A stretch of DNA of 64,000 nucleotides from Ralstonia insidiosa (GCF_008801405.1 NZ_VZPV01000001.1:2232001-2296000), one strand, 5' to 3'; counted from the stretch's first letter, positions 6,827-14,745 are shown. A program made the numbers and translations. The notes: generated by a model from the sequence alone, not told the origin.

Positions 6827-7152
6827 TACGCTTCCACCACGTCGAGCACGTGATCGACCGGCACGATGGTTTCCACCTCGCCTGTGTCCTTGTTCTTAAA
6901 CTGATACGGCTTGCGCTGATAACCGCCCAGGCTGCACAACACCGTCACTTCGTCGCCCTTCTCACCGAGCTTCTGTTTGGCGCGCACCTCAACCACCTGC
7001 GGACGGCTGTAAGCGTCCGGCGCGGGCGTGATGATTCGCGTGTACCGCGTGCCATCGAACGAACGCATCTGCTCAATGCGGCCACGAACCATCACCTGCA
7101 TGGGCTTAATGGAAGCGGGCTTCTGTGCACCCGGTGTGTTTTCCTGAGACAT
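6826..7152 (-). CDS. Single-stranded DNA-binding protein, pV-like
   Basis: This 108-residue protein comes right after the replication gene. Beta-rich segments (MQVMVRGRIEQMRSFDGTRY, QVVEVRAKQKLG, GDEVTVLCSLGGYQRKPY) fit the OB-like fold of gene V ssDNA-binding proteins, with many basic and aromatic residues. It would coat phage single strands and direct them to packaging. Assignment is from size, position and composition. Confidence 0.8.
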   Translation of the reverse strand: MSQENTPGAQKPASIKPMQVMVRGRIEQMRSFDGTRYTRIITPAPDAYSRPQVVEVRAKQKLGEKGDEVTVLCSLGGYQRKPYQFKNKDTGEVETIVPVDHVLDVVEA

Positions 7153-7161
7153 GACTGCTCC

Positions 7162-8352
7162 TTACGCGGCAAGCCGCAACGTTTCCCGGCTCACTTGCAA
7201 TTCCTCGCGGTTGCGCGCCGGGAGATGGCACAGCCGTGGGTCCGTCCGTACCGGACTGAAATCGTGGGGAAGTACGCCGCCGTTGGCGACGACCACCACA
7301 TCGGTGCCGCGCCAGGACACGCCGGCATCCTCAAGCTGCTTGCGGTTCCGGTAGAACACCGTCCTAGCGAAATGCTCACGCGTTACCTCGTCACCCAGCG
7401 TGCACAGCGAAGACCAGAAGCCATACAGCCGAGTACCAGTCGAATCGCCATACACACCCTTGAGGCGGTGAAGCACCGCCCTGCTCTCTCTCACCGTCGT
7501 CATCGCTTGCTTCCCCTCGCGCAGGAGCTTCTCGATCTCGGTGTCAAAGACGCCCTCCAGATACGCGTCCGTCACCTCATCCACTCGCGGATGCTTCCCA
7601 AAGTCGTACTGGAGCTTGTCGCTATGCACTTCCACCTCGGCGCGCAGGCGGTTCTCCGCCAGGCGCAGGAGCGCTGCAACCTTGCGCTCGGCCAGCACAC
7701 GGCTACGTTCCTCGTCGTGCCCGTGACGATGCTTGAACACCTGCGAGAAAAAGCCCCGCAGGCGGCCACGGTCATGCACCTGGAACTCGGTGCCCTTGTG
7801 ATAGAACTTGACCGTAGTGGTCTTGCCCGCGAAGTACACCGCCATGGAGTACTTCGCTGCGCCCTTCTGCCGGCGCGGAAAGCTGATGAGCTGCAGGCCG
7901 TCGAAGAACTCCTTGCACGCAGCCTTCGAGAGCCGATAGACCGATGCCACGTCAACGCGATGCACGGTCCACCAGTCGGCCACCGGCAAATCGGTCTGCA
8001 ACAGATCCTCGACCAGAGCGACGAAGTCGCGGCACGCCTGCAAGAAATTCGCGGGCCCACCGTAGACGTTGTGGCCGTGCTTGATCTTGTGCACCGACGC
8101 TTCGATGAGGATGTACGGGTCACACGGCACCAGCTCGGGACGGCCGTTCTTATTGACTACCCACTCCTCGTTCTTCGGGATCACCGAGATGCGTGAATCC
8201 CAGGAGCCGAGCAGCTCGCCCGTGAACAGCTCATAGAGGATTTCGCCGCTGGCGCAGTCCAAGCCAGAACGCAACAGGCACTGCCGTTTGATGCGCTCAA
8301 CCACGGCGTTGCCAAGGTACGGAGAGCGCAACCGGACGGTGTCGTAGGCCAT
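7162..8352 (-). CDS. Phage replication initiator, pII/X family
   Basis: This 396-residue protein starts MAYDTVRLRSPYL. It contains the typical central region of pII-type rolling-circle initiators: WWTVHRVDVASVYRL, then KYSMAVYFAGKTTTVKFYHKG and the C-terminal FWSSLCTLGDE region. The RVD and YHK segments correspond to conserved features of the replication protein II/X family. It nicks the plus-strand origin and starts rolling-circle replication. Its ATG overlaps the stop of the upstream gene (TGATG), and pV follows within 10 bases. Confidence 0.88.
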   Translation of the reverse strand: MAYDTVRLRSPYLGNAVVERIKRQCLLRSGLDCASGEILYELFTGELLGSWDSRISVIPKNEEWVVNKNGRPELVPCDPYILIEASVHKIKHGHNVYGGPANFLQACRDFVALVEDLLQTDLPVADWWTVHRVDVASVYRLSKAACKEFFDGLQLISFPRRQKGAAKYSMAVYFAGKTTTVKFYHKGTEFQVHDRGRLRGFFSQVFKHRHGHDEERSRVLAERKVAALLRLAENRLRAEVEVHSDKLQYDFGKHPRVDEVTDAYLEGVFDTEIEKLLREGKQAMTTVRESRAVLHRLKGVYGDSTGTRLYGFWSSLCTLGDEVTREHFARTVFYRNRKQLEDAGVSWRGTDVVVVANGGVLPHDFSPVRTDPRLCHLPARNREELQVSRETLRLAA

Positions 8353-8744
8353 CAGAACCCCTCGCCAGAATCCGAGGAATTCCCGAAATCGGGACTGTCA
8401 GGCGGTGCTACCACGCCCGCCTGACAAAAAGCAGCCTCGCTGCGCGAGGCCAAAAACTCGGCTTCCGCAGCGTCAGAAAGTGCTGCATTCACGTCATCAA
8501 GGGACAGAGAACCACGACGAGCGGCCACACGGCCGCCCGATGCGTTGCGATAGGCTTGCTCCGACGCACGCGCACGGCGCGCGGCCGCTTTCTGCTCGAG
8601 CAACTCACGCAGCCAGACTGGCATCGTCTGACCTGCAGCCGCTGACGCAACCGGAATGACACGCCCAGCGCGGCGGGCCGCGCCCTCCGGGGCGGCGCCG
8701 GCGCGCAGGGCGGCAGAACTCGACTGAGATTGGCCGCCCTTCAT
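8352..8744 (-). CDS. Unknown phage early protein
   Basis: The 130-residue protein is rich in Ala, Arg and Ser. The N-terminal 40 residues look disordered, followed by a helical stretch (MPVWLRELLEQKAAARRARASEQAYRNA is split by basic residues) and an acidic, disordered tail. It overlaps both neighbours by a few bases (ATGA upstream, TGATG downstream), which supports genuine translation in the early operon. No family is recognised. Confidence 0.6.
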   Translation of the reverse strand: MKGGQSQSSSAALRAGAAPEGAARRAGRVIPVASAAAGQTMPVWLRELLEQKAAARRARASEQAYRNASGGRVAARRGSLSLDDVNAALSDAAEAEFLASRSEAAFCQAGVVAPPDSPDFGNSSDSGEGF

Positions 8745-9151
8745 TGCCCGTTCTCCAAACGCGAGTCCTGCATGCGGCGAAAAACGTCCGCGAGCAGATC
8801 CTTGTCGGTCGGCTGGCCCTCTTCGTCCAGTTCGCCGCCCTCGTCCAGGTAGTCTTCAATCGCTTCCTGCAGATCGACCTCATACGCATCAGCCATCGCT
8901 GCATTGGCCTCATCCAGCTCGGCGCGCAGATAGTCGACTCGCTCGCGCAGCGCCTCGGCAACAGCGCACAAATGGTTGTAGCGCGCCATGACCTCGTCGC
9001 GCTCCTCTTCCGTCCAGGCACCGATGCGCAACCCGTCGTTCGCCTCAAGGCCCTCTTCAAAGGCCTCATTGATCAGGTCAGCAAATTCCTCGAGCTTGTC
9101 CTCGCCAGCAGCGATGATCTCTTCCAGCTCGCGCAGGTTGTAGTCGCTCAT
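8741..9151 (-). CDS. Acidic coiled-coil phage protein, unknown
   Basis: The 136-residue protein is strongly acidic and almost wholly helical, with segments such as LEEIIAAGEDKLEEF, VDYLRAELDEANAAM and AIEDYLDEGGELDEEGQ. Overlapping start/stop codons on both sides place it in the middle of a coupled early operon upstream of the replication gene. The acidity could mean DNA mimicry or protein binding, but nothing specific can be claimed. Confidence 0.6.
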   Translation of the reverse strand: MSDYNLRELEEIIAAGEDKLEEFADLINEAFEEGLEANDGLRIGAWTEEERDEVMARYNHLCAVAEALRERVDYLRAELDEANAAMADAYEVDLQEAIEDYLDEGGELDEEGQPTDKDLLADVFRRMQDSRLENGQ

Positions 9152-9507
9152 CGGGCACCCCGCTGTGCAGCGCGGTACTTACTCGCAAAGCGCTCCAGCT
9201 CGAGACGGCGAGCAACACGAGGAGAAACGTACGCGACGAGCTGGAAAGCGTCTGACACAACAGCACGCACCGCGCGCACGGGCAAAGAGACAATGACCAG
9301 CAACAGCACGGCGTACACACACGACACCATGCGCACCCACCACAAGAAAGTGATGACGGCAGTGACGCCGCTGAAATCGATGTAGGCGAGTAGCCAGATC
9401 GCGTCGCGCGCGGGGCTGATTGAAGCGGCGAGCAGCGAAAGCGCCGTCGCGCAGAGGAAAAGAGGGATGCGACTACGGACGAAACCGTCCACCAGCTGGC
9501 TTTCCAT
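9148..9507 (-). CDS. First gene of the phage early operon, membrane protein
   Basis: The 119-residue protein has about three membrane segments (IPLFLCATALSLLAASI, FSGVTAVITFLWWVRMVSCVYAVLLLVIV) and a basic C-terminus. It starts at 9507 behind AGGGGG. It is the promoter-proximal gene of the minus-strand operon and lies directly opposite the repressor, so it is the first product made when repression lifts. Function is unknown. Confidence 0.6.
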   Translation of the reverse strand: MESQLVDGFVRSRIPLFLCATALSLLAASISPARDAIWLLAYIDFSGVTAVITFLWWVRMVSCVYAVLLLVIVSLPVRAVRAVVSDAFQLVAYVSPRVARRLELERFASKYRAAQRGAR

Positions 9508-9521
9508 CGTTTACCCCCTGC

Positions 9522-9598
9522 CCGGTTAACCGGTTATATTTCGCTTGAAATCTCAGGCGAGATTCATCTCGGGTGAGATTAAATATCTCGGGTGAGAT
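9522..9598. promoter_or_regulatory. Divergent control region with three palindromic operators
   Basis: Three copies of ATCTC-N4-GAGAT lie in a row at 9550-9563, 9566-9579 and 9585-9598, with spacers GGGT (twice) and AGGC. A separate 12-bp palindrome CCGGTTAACCGG is at 9522-9533, and TATAAC on the minus strand next to it (about 9535-9540) could be the -10 box of the early operon. The region lies between the repressor gene and the operon it faces, so these are its probable binding sites. Confidence 0.8.
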
Positions 9599-9624
9599 GT
9601 TGTCAAGGCAGATGGAGGCAACAG

Positions 9625-10020
9625 ATGAAAAGCACGAAGTACCTGGACGCCGTCAAGCAGGCACACCAGCTCAAGAACGACACGGCCCTAGCAGACCTGC
9701 TGGGCGTAGGTCAGAACACCGTTAGCCAATGGCGTAACGGAAAACGATTCATGGATAACGAAATGTGCCTGAAGCTCGCACAGGCCCTGGACATGCAGGA
9801 CCCCATGCCGATCATCATGGCCGCGGATATGGACCGAGCTGAGCGCGCTGGTCAGCGGTCGCTATGGGAAGTTTTTTCACCGAGGATGGCGCATAGCGGC
9901 CTGGTCGCCCTCCTCGTCGCGCTGCTGGCCAGTGTCACAAATTTTGCGACACCCTCACCCGCCGAAGCCGCGCCGTTGAGCCATTCGTCGGCCCCTAACA
10001 CTTTGCATTATGTTAAATAA
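9625..10020 (+). CDS. Phage HTH repressor, C-terminus cut by the attachment site
   Basis: The start at 9625 is chosen for GGAGG seven bases upstream; an earlier in-frame ATG at 9592 lies inside an operator. The 131-residue protein has an HTH of the Cro/XRE-like type used in inovirus repressors (ALADLLGVGQNTVSQWRNGK, residues 21-40) and a hydrophobic segment at 91-107, so it may be membrane-attached. The last residues LHYVK are encoded by the phage attachment core, and the stop comes from chromosomal DNA. In circular phage DNA the same frame would continue from 817 to 894, adding 25 mostly basic residues beginning SRRKLWARLQ. Which form represses is unknown. Confidence 0.85.
   Translation: MKSTKYLDAVKQAHQLKNDTALADLLGVGQNTVSQWRNGKRFMDNEMCLKLAQALDMQDPMPIIMAADMDRAERAGQRSLWEVFSPRMAHSGLVALLVALLASVTNFATPSPAEAAPLSHSSAPNTLHYVK
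10002..10018 (+). other. Right attachment site (phage-type, XerD arm only)
   Basis: The 17-bp core TTTGCATTATGTTAAAT recurs here, but the bases before it (GCCCCTAACAC) barely resemble a XerC arm. This is the phage-derived junction. The core is also coding: it supplies the last codons of the repressor (residues LHYVK), and the chromosomal bases after it supply the TAA stop at 10018-10020. Confidence 0.75.
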
Positions 10021-10058
10021 AATACGGACCAGCATCGCCGATCCCAACCCGTTCTTGA

Positions 10059-10397
10059 CTAAGCCTTCTTCAAAAACTCCGGCTTGAGCAGATAGCTCAC
10101 CCCATCGATCTTGCAATCGATCGGATGGTCGCCCGAGACAAAGCGGATGTTCTTGATCTTGGTGCCGGCCTTGAGCGTGCCCGACCCGCCCTTGAGCTTC
10201 AGGTCTTTGACCAGCGTGGCTGCATCGCCAACGTTCAGGACATTGCCGTTGCTGTCCTTGATCACGAGCTCGGCTTCCACTTCGACTTCCTGCGCTGCCG
10301 GGTTCCACTCGTGCGCGCAATCTGGGCAGATGAAGAGTTCGCCATCCTGGTAGGTGTTTTCAGAGGCGCATAGCGGACAAGCTGGAATGGCGGACAT
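10059..10397 (-). CDS. yjdM: Zinc-ribbon protein of the YjdM/PhnA family
   Basis: The start at 10397 (MSAIPACPLCASEN) gives 112 residues, the usual family length. An N-terminal zinc ribbon has CPLC and CPDC pairs within the first 35 residues, followed by the conserved domain VIKDSNGNVLNVGDAATLVKDLKLKG (split here: DSNGN, GD, LVKDLKLKG) and a lysine-rich end. The old name PhnA (alkylphosphonate uptake) is historical; no phosphonate genes are nearby. It is the first chromosomal gene right of dif. Confidence 0.85.
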   Translation of the reverse strand: MSAIPACPLCASENTYQDGELFICPDCAHEWNPAAQEVEVEAELVIKDSNGNVLNVGDAATLVKDLKLKGGSGTLKAGTKIKNIRFVSGDHPIDCKIDGVSYLLKPEFLKKA

Positions 10398-10473
10398 ATC
10401 GATCGAGTTGCGTGAAATTGGCGAAACGGGCCGCACTATAGCAGCCGTGATGCCGCCCAACGGTTGATGATCG

Positions 10474-11358
10474 TCACGCCAGGGTGCCGAGCACACCCAT
10501 GAAGTTGCAAAGCGCCGCACTCTGCGCCTGTGCCCGCCAGAGCAAATGGACTTCCACCGCCAGCGGCAACCAATCCACCCGCTTGAACACCACGCCGGGC
10601 GGGTTCATGCGCTGGATGCTGTCCTGCATGACGGCCACCCCCAGGCCCGCACCGACCAGCCCCAGAATGATCGAGATCTGCGGCGCCTCGAACTGGATAT
10701 CCGGACGGAATCCGCTCGATTCGCACGCCTCCAGCAGCCGCACGCGCCCCGCCGGGTTGAGTGCCTTGGGAAACGCGATCCACGGCAGGCCGTCCAGGTC
10801 TTGCGGCGTCACCGTGGGCCGAGCGGCCAGCGGATGGTCTTCGGCCATCGCCAGCACAAACGGCTCGCGCGTCAGCAGGCGGCTGGCCAGGGTGCCATCG
10901 GGTTTTGGCGGGTTGTAGACGAAGCCGACGTCGATCGCTGAACGCTCCAGCGCCTCGGCTTGTTCGCCGGAGCGCATGGTCGACAGCTTCAGGTTCACAC
11001 GCGGATACGCCGCCCGGAACTGCCGCAGGGCAACCGGCAGCCGTCCACTGTGGACCACTCCTTCGCAGTAGCCGATGCCGAGCGTGCAGGCCTCTCCCCT
11101 GCCCGCCTGGCGCGCCTGCTCTTCCACCCGTTCGGCTTGGGCGAGCAGGTTGCGAGCCTCCAGGAGGAAATCCCGGCCGGCGGTGGTCAGCCGCACACGC
11201 TGCTTGACGCGCTCGAACAGTTGCAGCCCGAGGTGGTCTTCCAACTGGCGGATCTGGCGTGAGAGCGGCGATTGCGAGATGTGCAGCCGCTCAGCAGCAC
11301 GCCCAACGTTTTCCGTCTCCGCCACGGCGACGAAATACCGGAGCTGTTGCAGTTCCAT
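10474..11358 (-). CDS. LysR-family regulator divergent from an exporter
   Basis: The 294-residue protein begins with the LysR winged helix (LRYFVAVAETENVGRAAERL, then SQSPLSRQIRQLE), followed by the substrate-binding domain. AGGAC precedes the ATG at 11358. It is divergent from the MFS exporter gene across 111 bases, the usual arrangement of a LysR gene and its target. The effector is unknown. Confidence 0.85.
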   Translation of the reverse strand: MELQQLRYFVAVAETENVGRAAERLHISQSPLSRQIRQLEDHLGLQLFERVKQRVRLTTAGRDFLLEARNLLAQAERVEEQARQAGRGEACTLGIGYCEGVVHSGRLPVALRQFRAAYPRVNLKLSTMRSGEQAEALERSAIDVGFVYNPPKPDGTLASRLLTREPFVLAMAEDHPLAARPTVTPQDLDGLPWIAFPKALNPAGRVRLLEACESSGFRPDIQFEAPQISIILGLVGAGLGVAVMQDSIQRMNPPGVVFKRVDWLPLAVEVHLLWRAQAQSAALCNFMGVLGTLA

Positions 11359-11469
11359 GGTAAGTCCTACGATGCATCAAGTCTGACAAATTCAGTCTTG
11401 GACAGCATTATATGGTCGGCCATAGAGTCAACGCATCGCGACTTCGCACCGATTGCGAAAGGACTTGAC
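11359..11469. promoter_or_regulatory. Divergent promoter region between LysR gene and exporter
   Basis: This 111-bp gap holds CTGA-N5-TCAG at about 11382-11394, an interrupted dyad that could serve as a LysR half-site pair. No finer assignment can be made by eye. Confidence 0.4.
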
Positions 11470-12720
11470 ATGGATACCACCACACATCGGCCCAGCCTGA
11501 CGCCGCATCTGACGATTCCCCAGGGCATTCTGCTGACCACGCTCGTCTTGCTGAGCGCATCCGGCCTGGTTGCCTCGGACATCAACCTGCCGGGCATGCC
11601 GCTCGCTGCCCAGGCGCTGGATGCCCCCATCACAGCCTTGCAGCAAACCTTCAGTGTGTACGTGATTGGGCTGGCGGTCGCGCAAGCGCTGTATGGCGCG
11701 CTGTCGGACACCTACGGGCGCCGGCGCCTGGTGATCGGCGGCATGGCGGTCTATGCGCTGGCGTCGATCGCCTGTGCGCTGGCGCCCAGCGTGGCGCTGT
11801 TCGGCCTGGCGCGCGTGTTCCAGGCGCTCGGCGCCGGGGCCGGCATGGTGATCGGCCGCGCCATCATCGGCGACATCTTCGATGCCAAGCGGGCCGCGCG
11901 CATCTTCACCACCATCATGCCGATCGTCGGGGCATCTCCCGCACTGGCGCCGCTGGTGGGCGGCTATTTGACGGACTACGTCTCGTGGCGCGCGCCTTTC
12001 CTGCTGACGGCCGCCCTGGGCGTCGCGGCAGTCGTGCTGATGCTGCTCTATATCCCAGAGACCATGCCCCAGGCGCGCCGGCAGCGCAGCGCGTTCGTGA
12101 CGTTCCGCAATTACCCGATGCTGCTGCGTCAGCCGCGCTTCTGGACGTACGCGCTCAACCTGTGCGTCGCCTATGCGGCCTACCTCGGCTATCTGGCGGC
12201 GTCACCCGTGATTCTTGAACACATGGGGCTGGGGCCCAAGGCCGCCAGCACGTGCTACATCAGCCTGTCGGTCACGTACATCTTCAGCAACCTAGTGTCG
12301 CGGCATTTTGCGGGCCGGTATGCGCTCGATCGGCTGCTTGGCGTTGGCTATGCATTCTTTGCGCTTGGCGCAGTGTGCCTGGTCGGCGTAGCGCTGGTTG
12401 GCGTGAGCACGCCCTGGCCGGTGATCTTTGCCATCTCCATCATCACGCTGGCCAATGGCGTGCTGATACCGCTGTCGTTTGCGGGCGGTGTGACGAGCTT
12501 TCCGTCCACGGCGGGTGCCGCCTCGGGCCTGATGGGGGCGATGCACCTGGCCGCCGGATCGGCAGCCATCTACATGGTTGCCGCATTGCCGGGCACCGTT
12601 TCCGCACTGGCGGCATTTGTTGCCTGCGTAGCCGCTTTCGGATGCATCGCATTTCCGCTTTCGCTGCGCCTGGCACGGCAATCCGAAGAGGTGCCGGCGA
12701 TAACCTGCGCCGCACGCTGA
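11470..12720 (+). CDS. MFS drug exporter, Bcr/CflA type
   Basis: The 416-residue start at 11470 has AAAGGA upstream; the longer frame to 11272 overlaps the LysR gene. It has twelve membrane segments. The motif GALSDTYGRRRLVIGG between segments 2 and 3 is the MFS motif A, and the N-terminal SDINLPGMPLAAQAL is characteristic of Bcr/CflA drug-proton antiporters. It should export a hydrophobic compound from the inner membrane. The divergent LysR protein probably controls it. Confidence 0.88.
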   Translation: MDTTTHRPSLTPHLTIPQGILLTTLVLLSASGLVASDINLPGMPLAAQALDAPITALQQTFSVYVIGLAVAQALYGALSDTYGRRRLVIGGMAVYALASIACALAPSVALFGLARVFQALGAGAGMVIGRAIIGDIFDAKRAARIFTTIMPIVGASPALAPLVGGYLTDYVSWRAPFLLTAALGVAAVVLMLLYIPETMPQARRQRSAFVTFRNYPMLLRQPRFWTYALNLCVAYAAYLGYLAASPVILEHMGLGPKAASTCYISLSVTYIFSNLVSRHFAGRYALDRLLGVGYAFFALGAVCLVGVALVGVSTPWPVIFAISIITLANGVLIPLSFAGGVTSFPSTAGAASGLMGAMHLAAGSAAIYMVAALPGTVSALAAFVACVAAFGCIAFPLSLRLARQSEEVPAITCAAR

Positions 12721-12807
12721 GCCAGCATCACCGCGCAATCATCTTGTTGGCATCGCCCTTCGGTATCATCCCGTCTTCAACGTTTTTACCCGATCTGGGA
12801 GGTCATC

Positions 12808-13155
12808 ATGGGCGAAGCCAAACGACGCGGCACGCAAGCCGAACGCGTTACCCAAGCGAAATCCCGGCTGGACGCGCTGCGTCCTGAAAAGCTGGTCTGC
12901 GGCGCCTGCCAGACCGCCTTCACCGAGTTTGAAGGAATGGAGCCGCGCGACATGCCCGGCATCCACGCCATCTTTGGCGGCGAATGCCCGAACTGCGGCG
13001 AGAGCGTGATCTCGTTCAACGGCGAGCCCGAAGCCGTGGCCGCCGCCATGCTGGCCTATCAGGACGCCATGGAAGACGCCAAGCTCGGCGCGCAGACGCA
13101 GGAGGGCAAACACGTGCCGTACGTGGACGAAGAAGACAAGCCCACACAACATTGA
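12808..13155 (+). CDS. Conserved zinc-ribbon-like protein, unknown function
   Basis: The 115-residue protein starts MGEAKRRGTQAERV behind GGAGG. Cysteine pairs CGAC (about 31-34) and CPNC (about 57-60) would bind one zinc. The C-terminal third is acidic. No function is known. The next gene begins 14 bases after its stop, so they are probably cotranscribed. Confidence 0.75.
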   Translation: MGEAKRRGTQAERVTQAKSRLDALRPEKLVCGACQTAFTEFEGMEPRDMPGIHAIFGGECPNCGESVISFNGEPEAVAAAMLAYQDAMEDAKLGAQTQEGKHVPYVDEEDKPTQH

Positions 13156-13169
13156 GCACCGAGCCCGCC

Positions 13170-13379
13170 ATGCAAGACACCCCGGTGCACCGCTACCGCC
13201 ACTACAAGGGCGGCGAATACGAATGGCTGTGCGAGGCCACGTACGAGCCGGATCCCTCCATCAAGATGACGGTCTATCGCGCTGCCAACGGCACGATATG
13301 GACGCGCCCGTCGACGATGTTCCACGAGATGGTGGAAGTCGACGGCCGTCAGGTGCCGCGTTTCGCGCGCATCGACTGA
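13170..13379 (+). CDS. DUF1653 protein
   Basis: The 69-residue protein matches the compact DUF1653 pattern: YRHYKGGEYEWL near the N-terminus, VYRAANGTIWTRP in the middle and MFHEMVE followed by VPRF at the end. The start at 13170 gives the usual length. Its stop directly abuts the start of the next gene. Function is unknown; the family is cytoplasmic and widespread in proteobacteria. Confidence 0.85.
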   Translation: MQDTPVHRYRHYKGGEYEWLCEATYEPDPSIKMTVYRAANGTIWTRPSTMFHEMVEVDGRQVPRFARID

Positions 13380-14252
13380 ATGACGAGCGATAGCGTTTCA
13401 GTACGAGCGGGCCTGCGGGCCCGCTTCACATATTGGCGCGACCTGACCGGTGTCTGGGCTGCCCGCCATGGCCAACTGGCGGCGGGGCTGCACGAGTTTG
13501 TCGTCTTCGGCATCAAGCAGGCGTGGGCCTGTCTGTTTGGCGGGTTGATGGTCGCCCTGCTGATCGGTACACACCTCTGGTATCCGGCCGATGCGCCAAT
13601 TGCCCGGTACGACGCGCTAACGATTGCCGCGGTCATCATTCAGATCACCCTGCTTTGGCTGAAGCTGGAAACGTGGGATGAAGCCAAGGTGATCCTGATG
13701 TTCCACGTGGCTGGCACGGGCATGGAGGTGTTCAAGACAGCCGTCGGCTCGTGGATCTATCCGGAGGCTTCGGTGTTGCGCATTGGTGGCGTGCCGCTGT
13801 TTACCGGCTTCATGTATGCCGCGGTGGGCAGCTATATCGCGCGGGCGTGGCGCGAGTTTGATCTGCGGTTCTCGCACCATCCGCCGCTGGTGGTCACTGC
13901 CCTGCTCTCGCTGGGTATCTACGCCAACTTTTTCCTGCACCACTACTGGTGGGATGTGCGCTACGTGCTGATGGCGCTGATTGCCGTGGCGTTCCGCCGC
14001 TGCTGGATTCATTTCCGCATTGATCGCGAGCACCGGCGCATGCCGTTCCTGCTCGGCTTCACGCTGGTGGCGCTGTTCATCTGGCTGGCAGAAAACATCG
14101 GCACATTCACACGCACCTGGCTCTACCCGAACCAGTTGCAGGGCTGGGAAATGGTGTCGATCGCCAAGCTTGGCGCGTGGTTCCTGCTGACCATCATGAG
14201 CTACGTCATGGTGACGCTGGTCAACCCGCCGCGGCCCGTTGAGGGTGCTTGA
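13380..14252 (+). CDS. DUF817 family membrane protein
   Basis: The 290-residue protein begins immediately after the DUF1653 stop. It has about eight membrane segments. Signature pieces are EFVVFGIKQAWACLFGG, LWLKLETWDEAKVILMFHVAGTGMEVFKT (given in parts: LETWDEAKVI, HVAGTGMEVF) and LWLAENIGTF-like FIWLAENIGTF, which are typical of DUF817. It acts in the inner membrane; the role is unknown. Its 3' end overlaps the 3' end of the opposite gene by 32 bases. Confidence 0.85.
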   Translation: MTSDSVSVRAGLRARFTYWRDLTGVWAARHGQLAAGLHEFVVFGIKQAWACLFGGLMVALLIGTHLWYPADAPIARYDALTIAAVIIQITLLWLKLETWDEAKVILMFHVAGTGMEVFKTAVGSWIYPEASVLRIGGVPLFTGFMYAAVGSYIARAWREFDLRFSHHPPLVVTALLSLGIYANFFLHHYWWDVRYVLMALIAVAFRRCWIHFRIDREHRRMPFLLGFTLVALFIWLAENIGTFTRTWLYPNQLQGWEMVSIAKLGAWFLLTIMSYVMVTLVNPPRPVEGA

Positions 14253-14745
14253 GATCAGCCTGTTCAGCGGGTGCCCGATCGCGCAGTTCGAACGTCACGC
14301 GCACACGGCGTGAGAACTGCAGGTAAACGCCGCAGGTCAGCAACATCGCCACGGCCACCACCACGCCGTCGATCACGGTGGTGCGCGCACCGGCAACGCC
14401 GCCCGCCATCAGCATCAGCCCGATCATCGGGGGCAGCAGCGCCATGTGCACGATCGTGGCCAACCGGAACGCGCTATCGTGCGTAGTGGCCAACACCAGC
14501 ACCGTGACGCACGAGATCAGATAAAGCAGCGTGGTCAGGTTGACCGCCCCACTGCCCGGCGTGTTGGCATCGAAGAGATCAGCGCCGGCCAACTGCAGCG
14601 CATCGACCGACAAGCCCTGCCAGAACACCCACGTTGGCCCCGCGATGGCAATAGCCAGCACCCACGGCAGCCAGCCGGCAATGCCATACAGCGGATGGTG
14701 TTCTGCTTCGATCGGGTCAATGTCGACCCAGCGATGCGTCAGCAT
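14221..14745 (-). CDS. Four-segment membrane protein, unknown
   Basis: The start at 14745 is preferred for GGGGGTG upstream; an ATG at 14763 is possible. The 174-residue protein opens LTHRWVDIDPIEAEHHPLYG and has four membrane helices, with a basic cytoplasmic tail. It overlaps the DUF817 gene tail to tail. No family is recognised. Confidence 0.65.
   Translation of the reverse strand: MLTHRWVDIDPIEAEHHPLYGIAGWLPWVLAIAIAGPTWVFWQGLSVDALQLAGADLFDANTPGSGAVNLTTLLYLISCVTVLVLATTHDSAFRLATIVHMALLPPMIGLMLMAGGVAGARTTVIDGVVVAVAMLLTCGVYLQFSRRVRVTFELRDRAPAEQADLKHPQRAAAG

Larger units (their letters stand above)
801..10018. mobile_element. Filamentous phage (inovirus) prophage integrated at dif
   Basis: A 17-bp direct repeat, TTTGCATTATGTTAAAT, lies at 801-817 and 10002-10018, giving a 9201-bp unit. 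Between the copies is a full inovirus gene set, mostly on the minus strand: replication protein (pII type), ssDNA-binding protein (pV type), major coat pVIII, adsorption protein pIII/TspB type, pVI-like protein and Zot/pI, plus small genes and a plus-strand repressor. No integrase or transposase is encoded, as expected for phages that use host XerC/XerD at dif. All structural genes are intact in frame, so the prophage may be active. Confidence 0.9.
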
